A DNA stretch of 64,000 nt from NCBI RefSeq assembly GCF_005938645.2, contig NZ_CP042171.1, positions 1,054,001 to 1,118,000 of the forward strand. The letters are read 5' to 3'. The translations under genes were made by a program, and so were the position numbers. Under the pieces are notes generated by a model. The model was not told the DNA's origin. It saw nothing but the letters and a program-made list of their open reading frames with translations, and ran no database searches. The stretch is from Pedobacter sp. KBS0701 (GTDB taxonomy: Bacteria; Bacteroidota; Bacteroidia; Sphingobacteriales; Sphingobacteriaceae). Positions 25,578-34,215 of the stretch are shown here, in pieces; within the stretch, counting starts at the first letter, position 1, and every line of letters starts with the position of its first letter.

Positions 25578-25934
25578 ATGGCAAAATTTAGATTTCAAGA
25601 CTTGCTAATTTGGCAGAGAGCTATTATAGTAGGCAATAAATTAATTGATATTTCTGAAAAATTAGAAGAAATAAAAAAGTTTAGATACGCAGAGCAGCTT
25701 CGAGGAGCTGCTCTTAGCGTATCTAATAATATAGCAGAAGGGTCTGGTTCCAATTCCGCTGCCGATTTCAAACGTTTTTTAAACTATGCACATCGGTCTA
25801 TTTTCGAAAATGCGAATATTCTTTTGGTGTTAAATTTAAGATTACTAGTTTCTGACAAGGATTTGGCAGATTTATTGGAAGATTTAGATATTTTAGCGAG
25901 AATGGTTTCCAGCTTTTCTAAAAGTTTGAAGTAA
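25578..25934 (+). CDS. Four-helix-bundle protein (23S rRNA IVS-encoded family)
   Basis: A 118-residue protein with the family signature FRFQDLLIWQRAI at the start and ALSVSNNIAEGSGS in the middle, plus the C-terminal helix region. Members form four-helix bundles and are often encoded in intervening sequences of 23S rRNA or scattered in genomes; their function is not known. Here the gene splits the normal tig-clpP neighbourhood. CAGGAGCT occurs both 33 nt before the start (25537) and 112 nt after the stop (26046), which could be a target duplication or chance. A TTATTTTG box lies 4 nt before the ATG. Lateral acquisition is likely but not proven. Confidence 0.88.
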   Translation: MAKFRFQDLLIWQRAIIVGNKLIDISEKLEEIKKFRYAEQLRGAALSVSNNIAEGSGSNSAADFKRFLNYAHRSIFENANILLVLNLRLLVSDKDLADLLEDLDILARMVSSFSKSLK

Positions 25935-26089
25935 CGGAGTGCTATATTGTCATAGATTTCGATGTGGTATACTCTTTGTCTAAACCAACATAATTAAAAT
26001 ATTATTTATATTTTGGTTTTTTATTATTCACGAAACGATGGGGAACAGGAGCTCAAAACTCTATGCCCTCTGCTAAAAACTCATAACTC

Positions 26090-26797
26090 ATGAACATAGA
26101 TTCACAAGAATTCAGGAAATTTGCCGTTAAACATCAGGGAATTGGCGGTTTACACGTAGATAAATTTATTGCTCAGGCTAATTTGAATCCTAAGAGCATG
26201 ACGCCATACATTATTGAAGAACGCCAGTTGAATGTAGCACAGATGGATGTTTTCTCAAGATTAATGATGGACCGTATTATCTTTTTAGGTGATGCCATTT
26301 ACGATCAGAATGCCAACATTATCCAGGCGCAGTTGTTGTTTTTACAATCTGCAGATGCCGATAGAGACATTCAGATCTATATTAACTCGCCAGGTGGTTC
26401 GGTTTATGCAGGTTTAGGTATTTACGATACCATGCAGTATATCCAGCCTGATGTAGCTACAATTTGTACCGGTATGGCAGCATCAATGGGTGCCGTTTTA
26501 TTAGTGGCAGGAGCAAAAGGAAAACGTGCTGCATTGCCTCACTCAAGAGTAATGATCCACCAGCCATCAGGTGGTGCACAAGGTGTGGCATCTGATATGG
26601 AGATCAACCTGAGAGAAATGTTGAAATTAAAAAAAGAATTATACGATATTATTTCAGAGCACTCTGGTCAAACTTATGATTGGGTAGAGAAAGCTTCAGA
26701 TCGCGATTACTGGATGACTGCCGATGAGGCAAAAGGTTTTGGTATGGTTGATGAAGTATTATCGAGAAACGCAAAGAAAGATGGCGAAACAAAATAA
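26090..26797 (+). CDS. clpP: ATP-dependent Clp protease proteolytic subunit
   Basis: A 235-residue ClpP that forms the tetradecameric proteolytic chamber fed by ClpX or ClpA/C. The catalytic triad is Ser132 (TGMAASMGA), His157 (RVMIHQPSGG) and Asp206 (DRDYWM). YINSPGGSVYAG forms the oxyanion region. About 38 residues precede the conserved PYIIEERQ start of the mature enzyme, a longer leader than in E. coli, and may be a processed propeptide. The leader before the gene repeats the word AAAACTC up to the start codon. The 3' end overlaps clpX by 17 nt. Confidence 0.96.
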   Translation: MNIDSQEFRKFAVKHQGIGGLHVDKFIAQANLNPKSMTPYIIEERQLNVAQMDVFSRLMMDRIIFLGDAIYDQNANIIQAQLLFLQSADADRDIQIYINSPGGSVYAGLGIYDTMQYIQPDVATICTGMAASMGAVLLVAGAKGKRAALPHSRVMIHQPSGGAQGVASDMEINLREMLKLKKELYDIISEHSGQTYDWVEKASDRDYWMTADEAKGFGMVDEVLSRNAKKDGETK

Positions 26798-28019
26798 AGA
26801 ATCCCGTTGCTCATTCTGCCATTCTGGCAAGCATGAAACTTTAATGCTGATTGAAGGCATGGATGCATTTATCTGTGATAAATGTGTTACCCAGGCCAAT
26901 CAGTTGCTTGCGCAGGAATTAGGAACCAAAGGGACAAAAAATATTCAGGAGGCGATAAACTTATTAAAGCCTCTTGAAATTAAACAACACCTTGATCAAT
27001 ATGTAATTGGTCAGGATGATGCTAAAAAGGTGCTTTCTGTTGCCGTTTACAATCACTACAAGCGCTTAAATCAAAAAATTGATAAAGACGAGATTGAGAT
27101 TGAAAAATCGAATATCATGTTGGTGGGCGAAACCGGAACGGGTAAAACGCTTTTGGCTAAAACCATTGCGAAAATTCTGCACGTGCCTTTCTGTATTTGC
27201 GATGCAACTGTTTTAACAGAAGCAGGTTATGTAGGTGAAGATGTGGAGAGTATCTTAACACGTTTGCTTCAGGCTGCAGATTATGATGTAACGGCTGCAG
27301 AACGTGGTATTGTATATATCGATGAGGTAGATAAAGTGGCACGTAAAAGCGATAATCCATCCATTACCCGTGATGTATCAGGTGAAGGTGTTCAACAGGC
27401 CTTATTGAAGATTTTAGAAGGTACGGTTGTTAACGTTCCACCCCAGGGCGGACGTAAGCATCCCGATCAGAAAATGATCCCGGTAAATACAAATAACATC
27501 TTATTTATTTGCGGTGGAGCTTTTGATGGTATCGAACGCAAAATTGCCAACCGTTTACGTACCCAGGCTGTAGGATATAAAGTAAAGAAAGATGAGACTG
27601 TATTGGATCTTAAAAATCTTTATAAGTATATTACACCTCAGGATCTGAAATCATTCGGGTTAATTCCGGAATTAATTGGCCGTATACCAGTTCTTTCTCA
27701 CTTAAATCCATTAGATAAAGAATCTTTAAGAAACATTTTAACCGCACCTAAAAATTCATTGATCAAGCAGTATGTTAAGCTTTTTGCTTACGAAGACGTG
27801 AAGCTTGTTTTTGATGAGGATGTTTTAAATTTTATTGTAGATAAAGCAATGGAATACAAACTTGGTGCACGTGGTTTAAGATCAATCTGCGAAGCGATTA
27901 TGTTGGATGCGATGTTTGATACACCAACGCAGACGGATGTCAAGGAGTTGCACATCAATCTCGATTACGCGATAGAGAAATTTGAAAAGGCCGATTTTAA
28001 AAAGTTGCAGGCCGCTTAA
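26781..28019 (+). CDS. clpX: Clp protease ATP-binding subunit ClpX
   Basis: A 412-residue AAA+ unfoldase. The N-terminal zinc-binding domain has CSFC and CDKC pairs; then come Walker A GETGTGKT, the pore loop AGYVGED, Walker [11 protein letters not shown], sensor regions with [12 protein letters not shown], and the C-terminal LGARGLRS. At the position of the IGF tripeptide that docks on ClpP, the sequence reads VGY (TQAVGYKVK). The start at 26781 (MAKQNKESR) overlaps clpP by 17 nt; an in-frame start at 26724 would read far into clpP and is rejected. It delivers unfolded substrates to ClpP encoded just upstream. Confidence 0.96.
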   Translation: MAKQNKESRCSFCHSGKHETLMLIEGMDAFICDKCVTQANQLLAQELGTKGTKNIQEAINLLKPLEIKQHLDQYVIGQDDAKKVLSVAVYNHYKRLNQKIDKDEIEIEKSNIMLVGETGTGKTLLAKTIAKILHVPFCICDATVLTEAGYVGEDVESILTRLLQAADYDVTAAERGIVYIDEVDKVARKSDNPSITRDVSGEGVQQALLKILEGTVVNVPPQGGRKHPDQKMIPVNTNNILFICGGAFDGIERKIANRLRTQAVGYKVKKDETVLDLKNLYKYITPQDLKSFGLIPELIGRIPVLSHLNPLDKESLRNILTAPKNSLIKQYVKLFAYEDVKLVFDEDVLNFIVDKAMEYKLGARGLRSICEAIMLDAMFDTPTQTDVKELHINLDYAIEKFEKADFKKLQAA

Positions 28020-28026
28020 AAAATCA

Positions 28027-28058
28027 AATCCTTCCCGTAATTCGGGAGGGATTTTTTG
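28027..28058 (+). terminator. Terminator after clpX
   Basis: AATCCTTCCCG pairs with CGGGAGGGATT (one G:T) around TAATT, followed by TTTTT. It closes the clpP-clpX unit. Confidence 0.85.
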
Positions 28059-28112
28059 TAATATAGTATTGTTAACGCTATGCGCCATGCGCCAGGCTCT
28101 AAACCAAAAAGT

Positions 28113-28976
28113 ATGAACGAAGAAAAAGACATAAAAAAAGCCCAAGAAATAGTAGAAAAATCTAAAAAAGTAAAAGAAGTAGAAAGTCCCGTTAAATCTG
28201 GATTAAAATCCAAAGATGAAATTGTTAAAAACTGGCTACCGCGTTATACCGGCCGCCCTTTAGATCAATTTGGTGATTACATCCTGTTAACCAATTTCAG
28301 TAAATATGTAAGCATGTTTTCGGAATGGAACGATAATGCGCCGATTATGGGTTTAGATAAACCTATGCAGAGCGTTACCGCTAATGGTATTACGATTATC
28401 AACTTTGGTATGGGAAGTCCACTGGCAGCCACCATGATGGATTTATTAACGGCGATTAAGCCTAAAGCAGTTTTGTTTTTGGGTAAATGTGGCGGTTTAA
28501 AAAAGAAAAACCAATTAGGTGATTTAATCCTGCCAATTGCGGCCATTAGGGGAGAAGGTACCTCAAATGATTACCTGCCGGCAGAAGTACCTGCATTGCC
28601 TGCCTTCGCCTTGCAGAAAGCGATTTCTACCACCATTCGCGATCATGGTAGGGATTACTGGACCGGAACCTGTTACACCACCAACCGTAGGGTTTGGGAA
28701 CACGACAAAGAGTTCAAAAAATACTTGAAAACTTTGAGGGCAATGGCGGTAGATATGGAAACAGCGACAATTTTCACCACGGCCTTTGCCAATAAAATCC
28801 CAGCTGGCGCATTACTTTTGGTCTCCGATCAACCGATGATCCCTGAAGGGGTTAAAACGGCAGAGAGCGATAGCACTGTTACCGAAAAATATGTAGAAAC
28901 ACATTTGCGTATTGGCATTGATTCTTTAAAACAGTTAATCAATAATGGATTAACAGTTAAACACTTGTTGTTTTAG
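28113..28976 (+). CDS. amn: AMP nucleosidase
   Basis: A 287-residue protein of the nucleoside phosphorylase superfamily that hydrolyses AMP to adenine and ribose 5-phosphate. Visible are NFGMGSPLAATMMDLL, VLFLGKCGGLK and the substrate-binding AVDMETATIFTTAFANKIPAGALLLVSD region, all typical of Bacteroidota AMP nucleosidases. The first 35 or so residues are a Lys/Glu-rich extension of low complexity. I start at the ATG at 28113; a frame extension to 28080 encodes only the spacer word GCGCCATGCGCC. The gene stands alone after the clpX terminator and is followed by a repeat array. Confidence 0.88.
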   Translation: MNEEKDIKKAQEIVEKSKKVKEVESPVKSGLKSKDEIVKNWLPRYTGRPLDQFGDYILLTNFSKYVSMFSEWNDNAPIMGLDKPMQSVTANGITIINFGMGSPLAATMMDLLTAIKPKAVLFLGKCGGLKKKNQLGDLILPIAAIRGEGTSNDYLPAEVPALPAFALQKAISTTIRDHGRDYWTGTCYTTNRRVWEHDKEFKKYLKTLRAMAVDMETATIFTTAFANKIPAGALLLVSDQPMIPEGVKTAESDSTVTEKYVETHLRIGIDSLKQLINNGLTVKHLLF

Positions 28977-28984
28977 GATGATAA

Positions 28985-29425
28985 AATCGTTGTCCTGAAC
29001 TTGTTTCAGGATCTTTTAATTTAAGCTGTTGAAAGAAAAGATAGATGCTGGACAAATCCGATATCCATCGGTTCAGCATCACGCATTGGGTTAGGGCGGT
29101 CGTCATCCTGAACTTGTTTCAGATCTTTTAATTTGGGTTGTTGGAAAAAGATAGATGCTGAATAAATCCGATAGCCATCAGATCAGTATCACGCATTAGG
29201 TTCGGGCGATCGTTATCCTGAACTTGTTTCAGGATCTTTTAATCTGAGTTGTTAAAAGAAGAATAGATGCTGAAATAAGTCCGATAACCATCGGATCAGT
29301 ATCACGCATTAGGTTCGGGCGATCGTCATCCTGAACTTGTTTCAGGATCTTTTAATCTGAGTTGTTAAAAGAAAAATAGATGCTGAAATAAATCCGATAA
29401 CCATCAGATCAGCATGACGTAGTCT
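28985..29425. repeat. Four tandem copies of a ~112-bp palindrome-rich unit
   Basis: Units begin at about 28985, 29098, 29208 and 29321, with the palindrome TCCTGAACTTGTTTCAGGA near their starts (28993, 29106 with one base missing, 29216, 29329). Each also holds a second hairpin: GATGCTGA and TCCGAT arms facing ATCGGAT and TCAGCATC around a CC core. Units differ by a few substitutions and indels. The third and fourth are the most alike. Another copy of the first palindrome lies at about 46913. The array fills the whole 455-nt gap between amn and the convergent ABC gene and contains no coding frame. Confidence 0.9.
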
Positions 29426-29431
29426 TTAAAT

Positions 29432-30091
29432 TTAAGCTGTAGAGCCTGGGAGGTAACCATAGGTCACCAGGTCATCTTGATTATGGATGGTATAGTTGCA
29501 TCTGTTATGCAGCAGTACAATGCGGTCAGAAACATCTAAAATAGACTTGTAGTAATGATCAGTAATAATAAAGCCTTTATCTGCTTTTGATTTATTAATA
29601 TGCTTTTTTAACTCTTCTATCCATAAAGGTGATAATTGCGAGAATGGCTCATCAAGAAGTATATATTGCGCGTCGCTGTAAATTATTAATAAACATTCGA
29701 TAAACCTGCGTTCTCCACCAGATAGGTTATAGAATTTAGTGTTTAAATATTTTTTTACAAATTCGAATTGTTGTAATTCAGCACGCTGTTTTTTGCAAAA
29801 GGTATCGATGGCCTGCAAAACAGTGATCTTGCCTGGGATGAAATTATCTTGAGGCAAATAGGACAGGTTCTTAGATAGGTAACCTTTTTTATATACTTTA
29901 TTATTTATATTAAGGTACTTGAAGTTCGCTTTTACGCTTCCAAAAATGATTTTTAATAAGGTTGATTTACCTGATCCATTCCTGCCCAATAAACCAACTA
30001 CTTCGCCAGTTTTACAGTTTAGGTAAACACTGCTTAATACTTCGCGGTCTGCAAAAGATTGGTTAACACTGTCGATAGAAAGTTCCTGCAT
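29432..30091 (-). CDS. ABC transporter ATP-binding protein
   Basis: A 219-residue ATPase with Walker A GRNGSGKST, signature LSGGERRF, Walker B AQYILLDEPFSQL and the switch His in FIITDHYY. It is closest in style to ATPases of exporters or lipoprotein/LPS-type systems; the substrate cannot be told. Its start overlaps the upstream small membrane protein gene by 58 nt, so the two are translationally coupled and probably form one transporter. The signature GGERR and the DEPFSQLSP extension after Walker B (usually DEPxxxLD) are non-standard: the D-loop SALD is replaced. Confidence 0.85.
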   Translation of the reverse strand: MQELSIDSVNQSFADREVLSSVYLNCKTGEVVGLLGRNGSGKSTLLKIIFGSVKANFKYLNINNKVYKKGYLSKNLSYLPQDNFIPGKITVLQAIDTFCKKQRAELQQFEFVKKYLNTKFYNLSGGERRFIECLLIIYSDAQYILLDEPFSQLSPLWIEELKKHINKSKADKGFIITDHYYKSILDVSDRIVLLHNRCNYTIHNQDDLVTYGYLPGSTA

Positions 30092-30396
30092 ATTGATGAT
30101 AAAATTAAAATTCCGACAAAAACTATTAAATCATATAAAACCAGGTTTATCATAATTTTTCTAAATCCTATGCCCTGATTTTTGAAATAATATGCAGTAG
30201 ATTGATAAAACATGAAGTATATGGCTATAGAAAATAACCAGCCGATAAATTTGATAAATAGCGCAAAGGTGTAAATCCCTGGCTCCTTAAAACCATTTAA
30301 AATGAAAAATACCGATGTGAGTAAGCTAACCAATACATTCCATAAAAAAATGGGCTTGTATATAGTTAAGGATTTTTTGAGTAAACCAATCGACAT
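30034..30396 (-). CDS. Small four-helix membrane protein, likely ABC partner
   Basis: A 120-residue protein with four hydrophobic stretches (about 17-35, 43-62, 66-84 and 88-108) and a basic N terminus. No family is recognised. It is much shorter than a normal ABC permease, yet it overlaps the ATPase gene by 58 nt. It could be a minimal membrane subunit working as an oligomer, an accessory of a larger permease encoded elsewhere, or unrelated. The call as a transporter partner rests on gene overlap alone. Confidence 0.65.
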   Translation of the reverse strand: MSIGLLKKSLTIYKPIFLWNVLVSLLTSVFFILNGFKEPGIYTFALFIKFIGWLFSIAIYFMFYQSTAYYFKNQGIGFRKIMINLVLYDLIVFVGILILSSICRNFLSTVLTNLLQTAKY

Positions 30397-30500
30397 GATT
30401 TAAAGATATAAAATCATAACGATAAATTTAGTTGTCTGTAAATAAAAAAGATAGCTAGCGTGTAATCGTCATTTCTACCGTATCGGAGAAATGTAATAAA

Positions 30501-30527
30501 CAAAAAAAGACCAGCCTTAGCCGATCT
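30501..30527 (-). terminator. Terminator after rpoD
   Basis: On the minus strand AGATCGGC pairs with GCTGGTCT (two G:T) around TAAG and is followed by seven T. It lies 27 nt after the rpoD stop. Confidence 0.75.
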
Positions 30528-30553
30528 TTTAATATTGATATACATCTAATCTC

Positions 30554-31414
30554 TTATCCTAAATAAGATTTTAAGATTTTGCTTCTTGAAGTATGACGTA
30601 AGCGTTGTAATGCTTTATCTTTAATCTGACGAACGCGCTCGCGTGTTAAATTAAATTTCTCACCAATCTCCTCTAACGAAAGTGGGTGGTTAGAACCTAA
30701 GCCGAAGAATAAAACAATAATTTCTCTTTCTCTTTCAGTTAGAGTAGATAAAGAACGTTTAATCTCTTCTGACAATGATTCGTTGATCAATGAACTATCC
30801 GTATTTGGTTCATGGTTTTCCAATACATCCAATAATGTGTTTTCTTCACCTTGAACGAAAGGAGCATCCATGGATACGTGACGGCCAGAGTTGCTTAAAG
30901 TATCTGAGATTTTATCTACAGTTGTCTCTAAGATATCTGCTAATTCTTCCGGAGAAGGCTCACGCTCGTATTCCTGCTCTAGCTTAGAAAAAGCTTTACT
31001 GATTTTACTTAAGGAACCAACCTGGTTTAAAGGCAAACGCACAATACGGCTTTGCTCGGCAATTGCCTGTAAAATAGATTGACGGATCCACCAAACTGCA
31101 TAAGAAATGAACTTGAAACCTTTGGTTTCATCAAAACGTTTTGCCGCTTTAATTAAACCTAAGTTCCCCTCATTAATCAAGTCTCCTAAAGTTAAACCCT
31201 GATTTTGATATTGTTTTGCAACAGACACAACGAAACGTAAGTTGGTTTTAGTTAAGCGCTCTAATGCAGCCTGATCGCCCTCACGAATCTTCCTTGCTAA
31301 AATTACTTCCTCTTCTGCTGTTATTAAATCTACTTTACCAATTTCGTGTAGGTATTTATCTAATGACTGACTTTCACGGTTGGTTATGGATTGCGTTATC
31401 TTGAGTTGTCTCAT
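30554..31414 (-). CDS. rpoD: Primary sigma factor, sigma-70/RpoD
   Basis: A 286-residue sigma factor, the compact primary sigma of Bacteroidota that recognises TTTG/TAnnTTTG promoters. Region 1.2 is [15 protein letters not shown], region 2 contains [30 protein letters not shown] and [15 protein letters not shown], region 3 follows, and region 4 ends with LTLEEIG-like [20 protein letters not shown]. The acidic region 1.1 of proteobacterial RpoD is absent, as usual in this phylum. A TAACTTTG box lies 38 nt upstream and a terminator 27 nt downstream, so it is a single-gene unit. Confidence 0.95.
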   Translation of the reverse strand: MRQLKITQSITNRESQSLDKYLHEIGKVDLITAEEEVILARKIREGDQAALERLTKTNLRFVVSVAKQYQNQGLTLGDLINEGNLGLIKAAKRFDETKGFKFISYAVWWIRQSILQAIAEQSRIVRLPLNQVGSLSKISKAFSKLEQEYEREPSPEELADILETTVDKISDTLSNSGRHVSMDAPFVQGEENTLLDVLENHEPNTDSSLINESLSEEIKRSLSTLTEREREIIVLFFGLGSNHPLSLEEIGEKFNLTRERVRQIKDKALQRLRHTSRSKILKSYLG

Positions 31415-31805
31415 TTATACGTTTTGTGTGCTCTTTAATTATTGAAGTGTGCAAAGTTACGAAATTGTATGGCAATCCGAAAGGATAAAATGCTGAAAAT
31501 GTTACTGTTTGCACATGTTTTTTATACTTTTACTTACAACAAAAATCATTCCAAGAAAGTTTTTGACATATTTTCACCTATACCAAGGCTTGTAGCTGCT
31601 TTTCGATTATTATTTATTGTAAATCAATAAATATATTTTGATTTATAATAATTAAATTTTTATGTTTGCCCTGTAAATAATTAAATAAATATGACGTTTC
31701 ATTAAATTCAGTTATTTAGTGCAGATAACAAAAGCCATAATGTCCTGGTAGTTTTTTCAGGCAAAAAAATTAAAATCAAAAGAGAAATTATTTTAAGAAT
31801 TATCA
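31415..31805. other. 391-nt divergent intergenic region, rpoD / DUF2975 operon
   Basis: AT-rich and without a credible gene. It holds the rpoD promoter at 31452. The part nearest the DUF2975 operon contains AATTAAATAAATATGACG-type AT tracts that may be its promoter region, but I cannot point to a full TAnnTTTG box. Confidence 0.5.
31452..31459 (-). promoter_or_regulatory. -7 box TAACTTTG of rpoD
   Basis: On the minus strand TAACTTTG, a full match to TAnnTTTG, about 37 nt before the rpoD start. A TTTC appears about 20 nt further upstream in the -33 position. Confidence 0.6.
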
Positions 31806-32393
31806 ATGAATACGCTTACTTTGACCATCAGGAATTCTGCTATTACCTTAATTGCACTTTGTATAATTACAGCAACGGTACATTTTGTATATGCTTTTAT
31901 AGATTATAATAACCAGTCGCTCAGTTTCCATGTAAAGAAAACTGCAGAAGTTCAGGTCGAAAATTTTAATGGTTTAAAATTCAAAAATAAACAAATTGGT
32001 GAGCTGGAAATTAAACCCACAATAATCCAGGCTATAATACTTGAGGATGGTATGTTCAATGACGGAGGCGCCGCCATGTTTTTTTACCTGATTTCATGCC
32101 TTATAGTGCTTAAAAAAATTAAAAATAAGGTAATTACTTTAGAAAGTTTAACGGAAAAGAACATCGTCAAAATTGTATGGGTAGCAGCAGGACTCTTCTT
32201 TGCACTCTATTTTTTGATCAGAATACTTCTTAATGAATATGTTGATTCCTTAACCATGGGGCAATTTAAGCATGATGATAATTTGCGGGCTTATCTGGGT
32301 TTTGCCGTTCTTGGTACTGTCATTTTTAATGCTATTTATGGCCTTATTCGATATACGAAAAAACTTAAACGAGAAAATGATTTAACGATATAG
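31806..32393 (+). CDS. DUF2975 membrane protein, copy 1
   Basis: A 195-residue protein with four membrane segments (about 14-33, 80-97, 118-138, 157-176), a short extracytoplasmic domain between the first two containing KPTIIQAIILEDG, and the cytosolic tail KRENDLTI that is typical of DUF2975. Family members (such as YoaS of Bacillus) are encoded next to YozG-type HTH regulators, as here. The function is unknown; a membrane protein controlled by, or controlling, the small HTH protein is the usual view. It heads a run of three paralogues separated by 1 to 2 nt. Confidence 0.85.
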   Translation: MNTLTLTIRNSAITLIALCIITATVHFVYAFIDYNNQSLSFHVKKTAEVQVENFNGLKFKNKQIGELEIKPTIIQAIILEDGMFNDGGAAMFFYLISCLIVLKKIKNKVITLESLTEKNIVKIVWVAAGLFFALYFLIRILLNEYVDSLTMGQFKHDDNLRAYLGFAVLGTVIFNAIYGLIRYTKKLKRENDLTI

Positions 32394-32395
32394 CG

Positions 32396-32989
32396 ATGAA
32401 TAAAATTTTAAAAGTTTTTAGATATGCAGGTTTTAGCCTCGTTTTTATTGCATTAGTATCTATTATTAGCCATTTATTTTCAGCGTACAGTGATTATAAA
32501 GATGGAGCGATATCTTTTAATGTAGTAGAGAAAAATGTGAAGCCGGAAGCCAAGATTATTGGTGGAGCAAAATTTACAAATAAGTATGTGGGTACCTATC
32601 AATTTAAACCCACTTTTGTGCAGGCTATCCTTTTGTCAGATAATGCTGTTAGCAATATTGGCGCTGGTATTGTATTTTATTTAATTCTTGGAGTTACGAT
32701 CTTAATTATTGCATACACCTGGCCAAATTCTATTGAAAAGTTAACTGAAAGTACATTATGGCAATTTGTATGTGCAGGAGGTATTTTGTTCATGGTTTTA
32801 AAAGGTGCTGTGTTGCTGTTAATTGATAAATATGTATTGCACTTAACCGGTAACCAATTTGGTATCCCACGTTTTCATCAGGAATCCATTAATTTCAGTA
32901 TGCTCTCATTGATAGCTATACTCACCATCATTTATGAACTGCTTTCTTATTCTAGAAAGCTAAAACAAGAAAATGATTTAACCATATAA
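32396..32989 (+). CDS. DUF2975 membrane protein, copy 2
   Basis: A 197-residue paralogue of the preceding protein with the same four-segment layout. The block KPTFVQAILLSDN matches KPTIIQAIILEDG of copy 1, and the tail is KQENDLTI. The gene starts 2 nt after the previous stop, which means coupled translation. Divergence outside the motif blocks is high, so the triplication is not recent. Confidence 0.85.
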   Translation: MNKILKVFRYAGFSLVFIALVSIISHLFSAYSDYKDGAISFNVVEKNVKPEAKIIGGAKFTNKYVGTYQFKPTFVQAILLSDNAVSNIGAGIVFYLILGVTILIIAYTWPNSIEKLTESTLWQFVCAGGILFMVLKGAVLLLIDKYVLHLTGNQFGIPRFHQESINFSMLSLIAILTIIYELLSYSRKLKQENDLTI

Positions 32990-32990
32990 T

Positions 32991-33581
32991 ATGTGGAAAA
33001 TATCTAGATTAATTAAAATTTCAGGATTTGTGTTGGTCACATCTGTTCTGATCTCATTTGTCTTTCATTTTATTTTTGCGTTTCGAGATTATAAGCAGGG
33101 TAAATTGTTTGTGGCCGTAGAGGACCGTGTTTCAGTCGAAAAAGATTCAGTGATAAACAGCATGAAATTTAAGAACTTCAATTTCGGATGCATTGAGATT
33201 AAGCCTACGTTTGAACAGGCTATTATTTTAGAAAATGAAATTTTTAAAGATTCTGGTGCAACTGCTTTTTTTTATTTGCTATCTGGAATATTTCTTTTGG
33301 TTATTTCTAATAAAAGCCAAAATTTGTTAGGGGAGATAACTCAGAAAAATATCTATAACTACATTGCTTCGGGTATATTATTGTACATAAGCTGTCAGTT
33401 TGCTTTTGCCATCTTTTTAAGGTTTTATGTTAAGGGGATTACTCATAATACATTTACCTATTATGACAGAGGATGTTTCTCAAATTTAACTTTATTGGGC
33501 CTTTTGATATTAGGAAATGCAGTTTTTCAACTTTTAATACAAGTAAGTAAACTTCAGGAAGAAAATGATTTGACGATATAA
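32991..33581 (+). CDS. DUF2975 membrane protein, copy 3
   Basis: The third member, 196 residues, with four membrane segments, KPTFEQAIILENE in the extracytoplasmic part and the tail QEENDLTI. It starts 1 nt after the copy 2 stop. It has a Cys in the extracytoplasmic region (NFGCIEIKP) that the other copies lack. It lies 42 nt before the HTH gene, so all four genes likely form one operon. Confidence 0.85.
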   Translation: MWKISRLIKISGFVLVTSVLISFVFHFIFAFRDYKQGKLFVAVEDRVSVEKDSVINSMKFKNFNFGCIEIKPTFEQAIILENEIFKDSGATAFFYLLSGIFLLVISNKSQNLLGEITQKNIYNYIASGILLYISCQFAFAIFLRFYVKGITHNTFTYYDRGCFSNLTLLGLLILGNAVFQLLIQVSKLQEENDLTI

Positions 33582-33623
33582 GTAGATTTCAGCTTAAACA
33601 TTCCTAATTTTACGGATCTTACA

Positions 33624-33830
33624 ATGCCAATAATAATCAACTTAGATGTAATGCTTGCCCGTCGCAAAATGTCGCTTACCGAATTGAGTGAGCGGGTAGG
33701 GATTACGATGTCTAATTTATCGATATTAAAAACCGGTAAGGCGAAGGCGATCCGTTTGGAGACTTTGGAGTCTATCTGTGCAGTTTTAGAGTGCCAGCCG
33801 GGCGATATTTTGGAGTTTCGGGGAGAGTAA
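33624..33830 (+). CDS. YozG-type Cro/C1 helix-turn-helix regulator
   Basis: A 68-residue DNA-binding protein made of a single HTH_XRE domain: MLARRKMSLTELSERVGIT, MSNLSILKTGKAKAIRLETL, and the conserved end CQPGDILEF. Small regulators of this type are almost always paired with DUF2975 genes, which precede it here. It probably regulates its own operon. The stop codon overlaps the first base of a 12-bp inverted repeat (33830-33876). Confidence 0.92.
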   Translation: MPIIINLDVMLARRKMSLTELSERVGITMSNLSILKTGKAKAIRLETLESICAVLECQPGDILEFRGE

Positions 33831-33876
33831 CTTACGAAGTCTAAAAAGGCTGAAGCCTGGGAAGGACTTCGTAAGT
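33830..33876. terminator. 12-bp palindromic arms after the HTH gene
   Basis: ACTTACGAAGTC at 33830-33841 pairs exactly with 33865-33876; an inner stem GGCTGAAGCC sits in the loop. There is no T tract directly after it, so termination is likely but not certain. It could also be one half of a dispersed repeat. Confidence 0.5.
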
Positions 33877-33914
33877 TTAGCGATGATTTTTTTTTGGCGA
33901 AGTACGACGAACCC

Positions 33915-33980
33915 AAGTTAAATAAACCTGATAGAACGGAAAGCCCGGAGCGAAGCATGAGTGAGGACTTGAAGAGATAG
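33915..33980 (+). repeat. Dispersed element copy (AAGCCCGGAGCG / TGAGGACTT)
   Basis: Holds GTTAAATAAACCTGAT, AAGCCCGGAGCG, TGAGGACTTG and GATAGCAGGAC in this order. The same words in the same order, on the other strand, are at 35690-35755 and in decayed form at 49619-49705. It accounts for the bulk of a 385-nt gap without genes. Confidence 0.6.
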
Positions 33981-34154
33981 CAGGACTATCGTCTGCCATT
34001 AACACTGAACCTTAAATTTCCAGAAAAATTGACCACCTAAGGCATCTTAGTACATTTAGGTCAAATTGCTATTAGATTTAGATCTACCGGGGGTTTCTGG
34101 TCATGATAGTTTAAAGAACACTCCATCCTGCGGACACCCCTCTAAAAGAGGGGA

Positions 34155-34188
34155 ATAAAAAAACCTTCCAGTTTTCACTGAAAGGTTT
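34155..34188 (-). terminator. Terminator after sucC
   Basis: On the minus strand a 12-bp stem (AAACCTTTCAGT with ACTGGAAGGTTT, one G:T), loop GAAA, then a T-rich run. Confidence 0.85.
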
Positions 34189-34215
34189 ATACGATATGAT
34201 AATGCTTTAAGCTTA

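Noticed and set aside
28985..29425. CRISPR array
   Set aside because: Repeat units are about 112 nt with no variable spacers of uniform size and no cas genes in the window; it is a plain tandem repeat.
31442..31630. 62-residue open frame between rpoD and DUF2975
   Set aside because: It begins in the rpoD promoter region and has an unlikely protein composition; AT-rich spacer is a better explanation.
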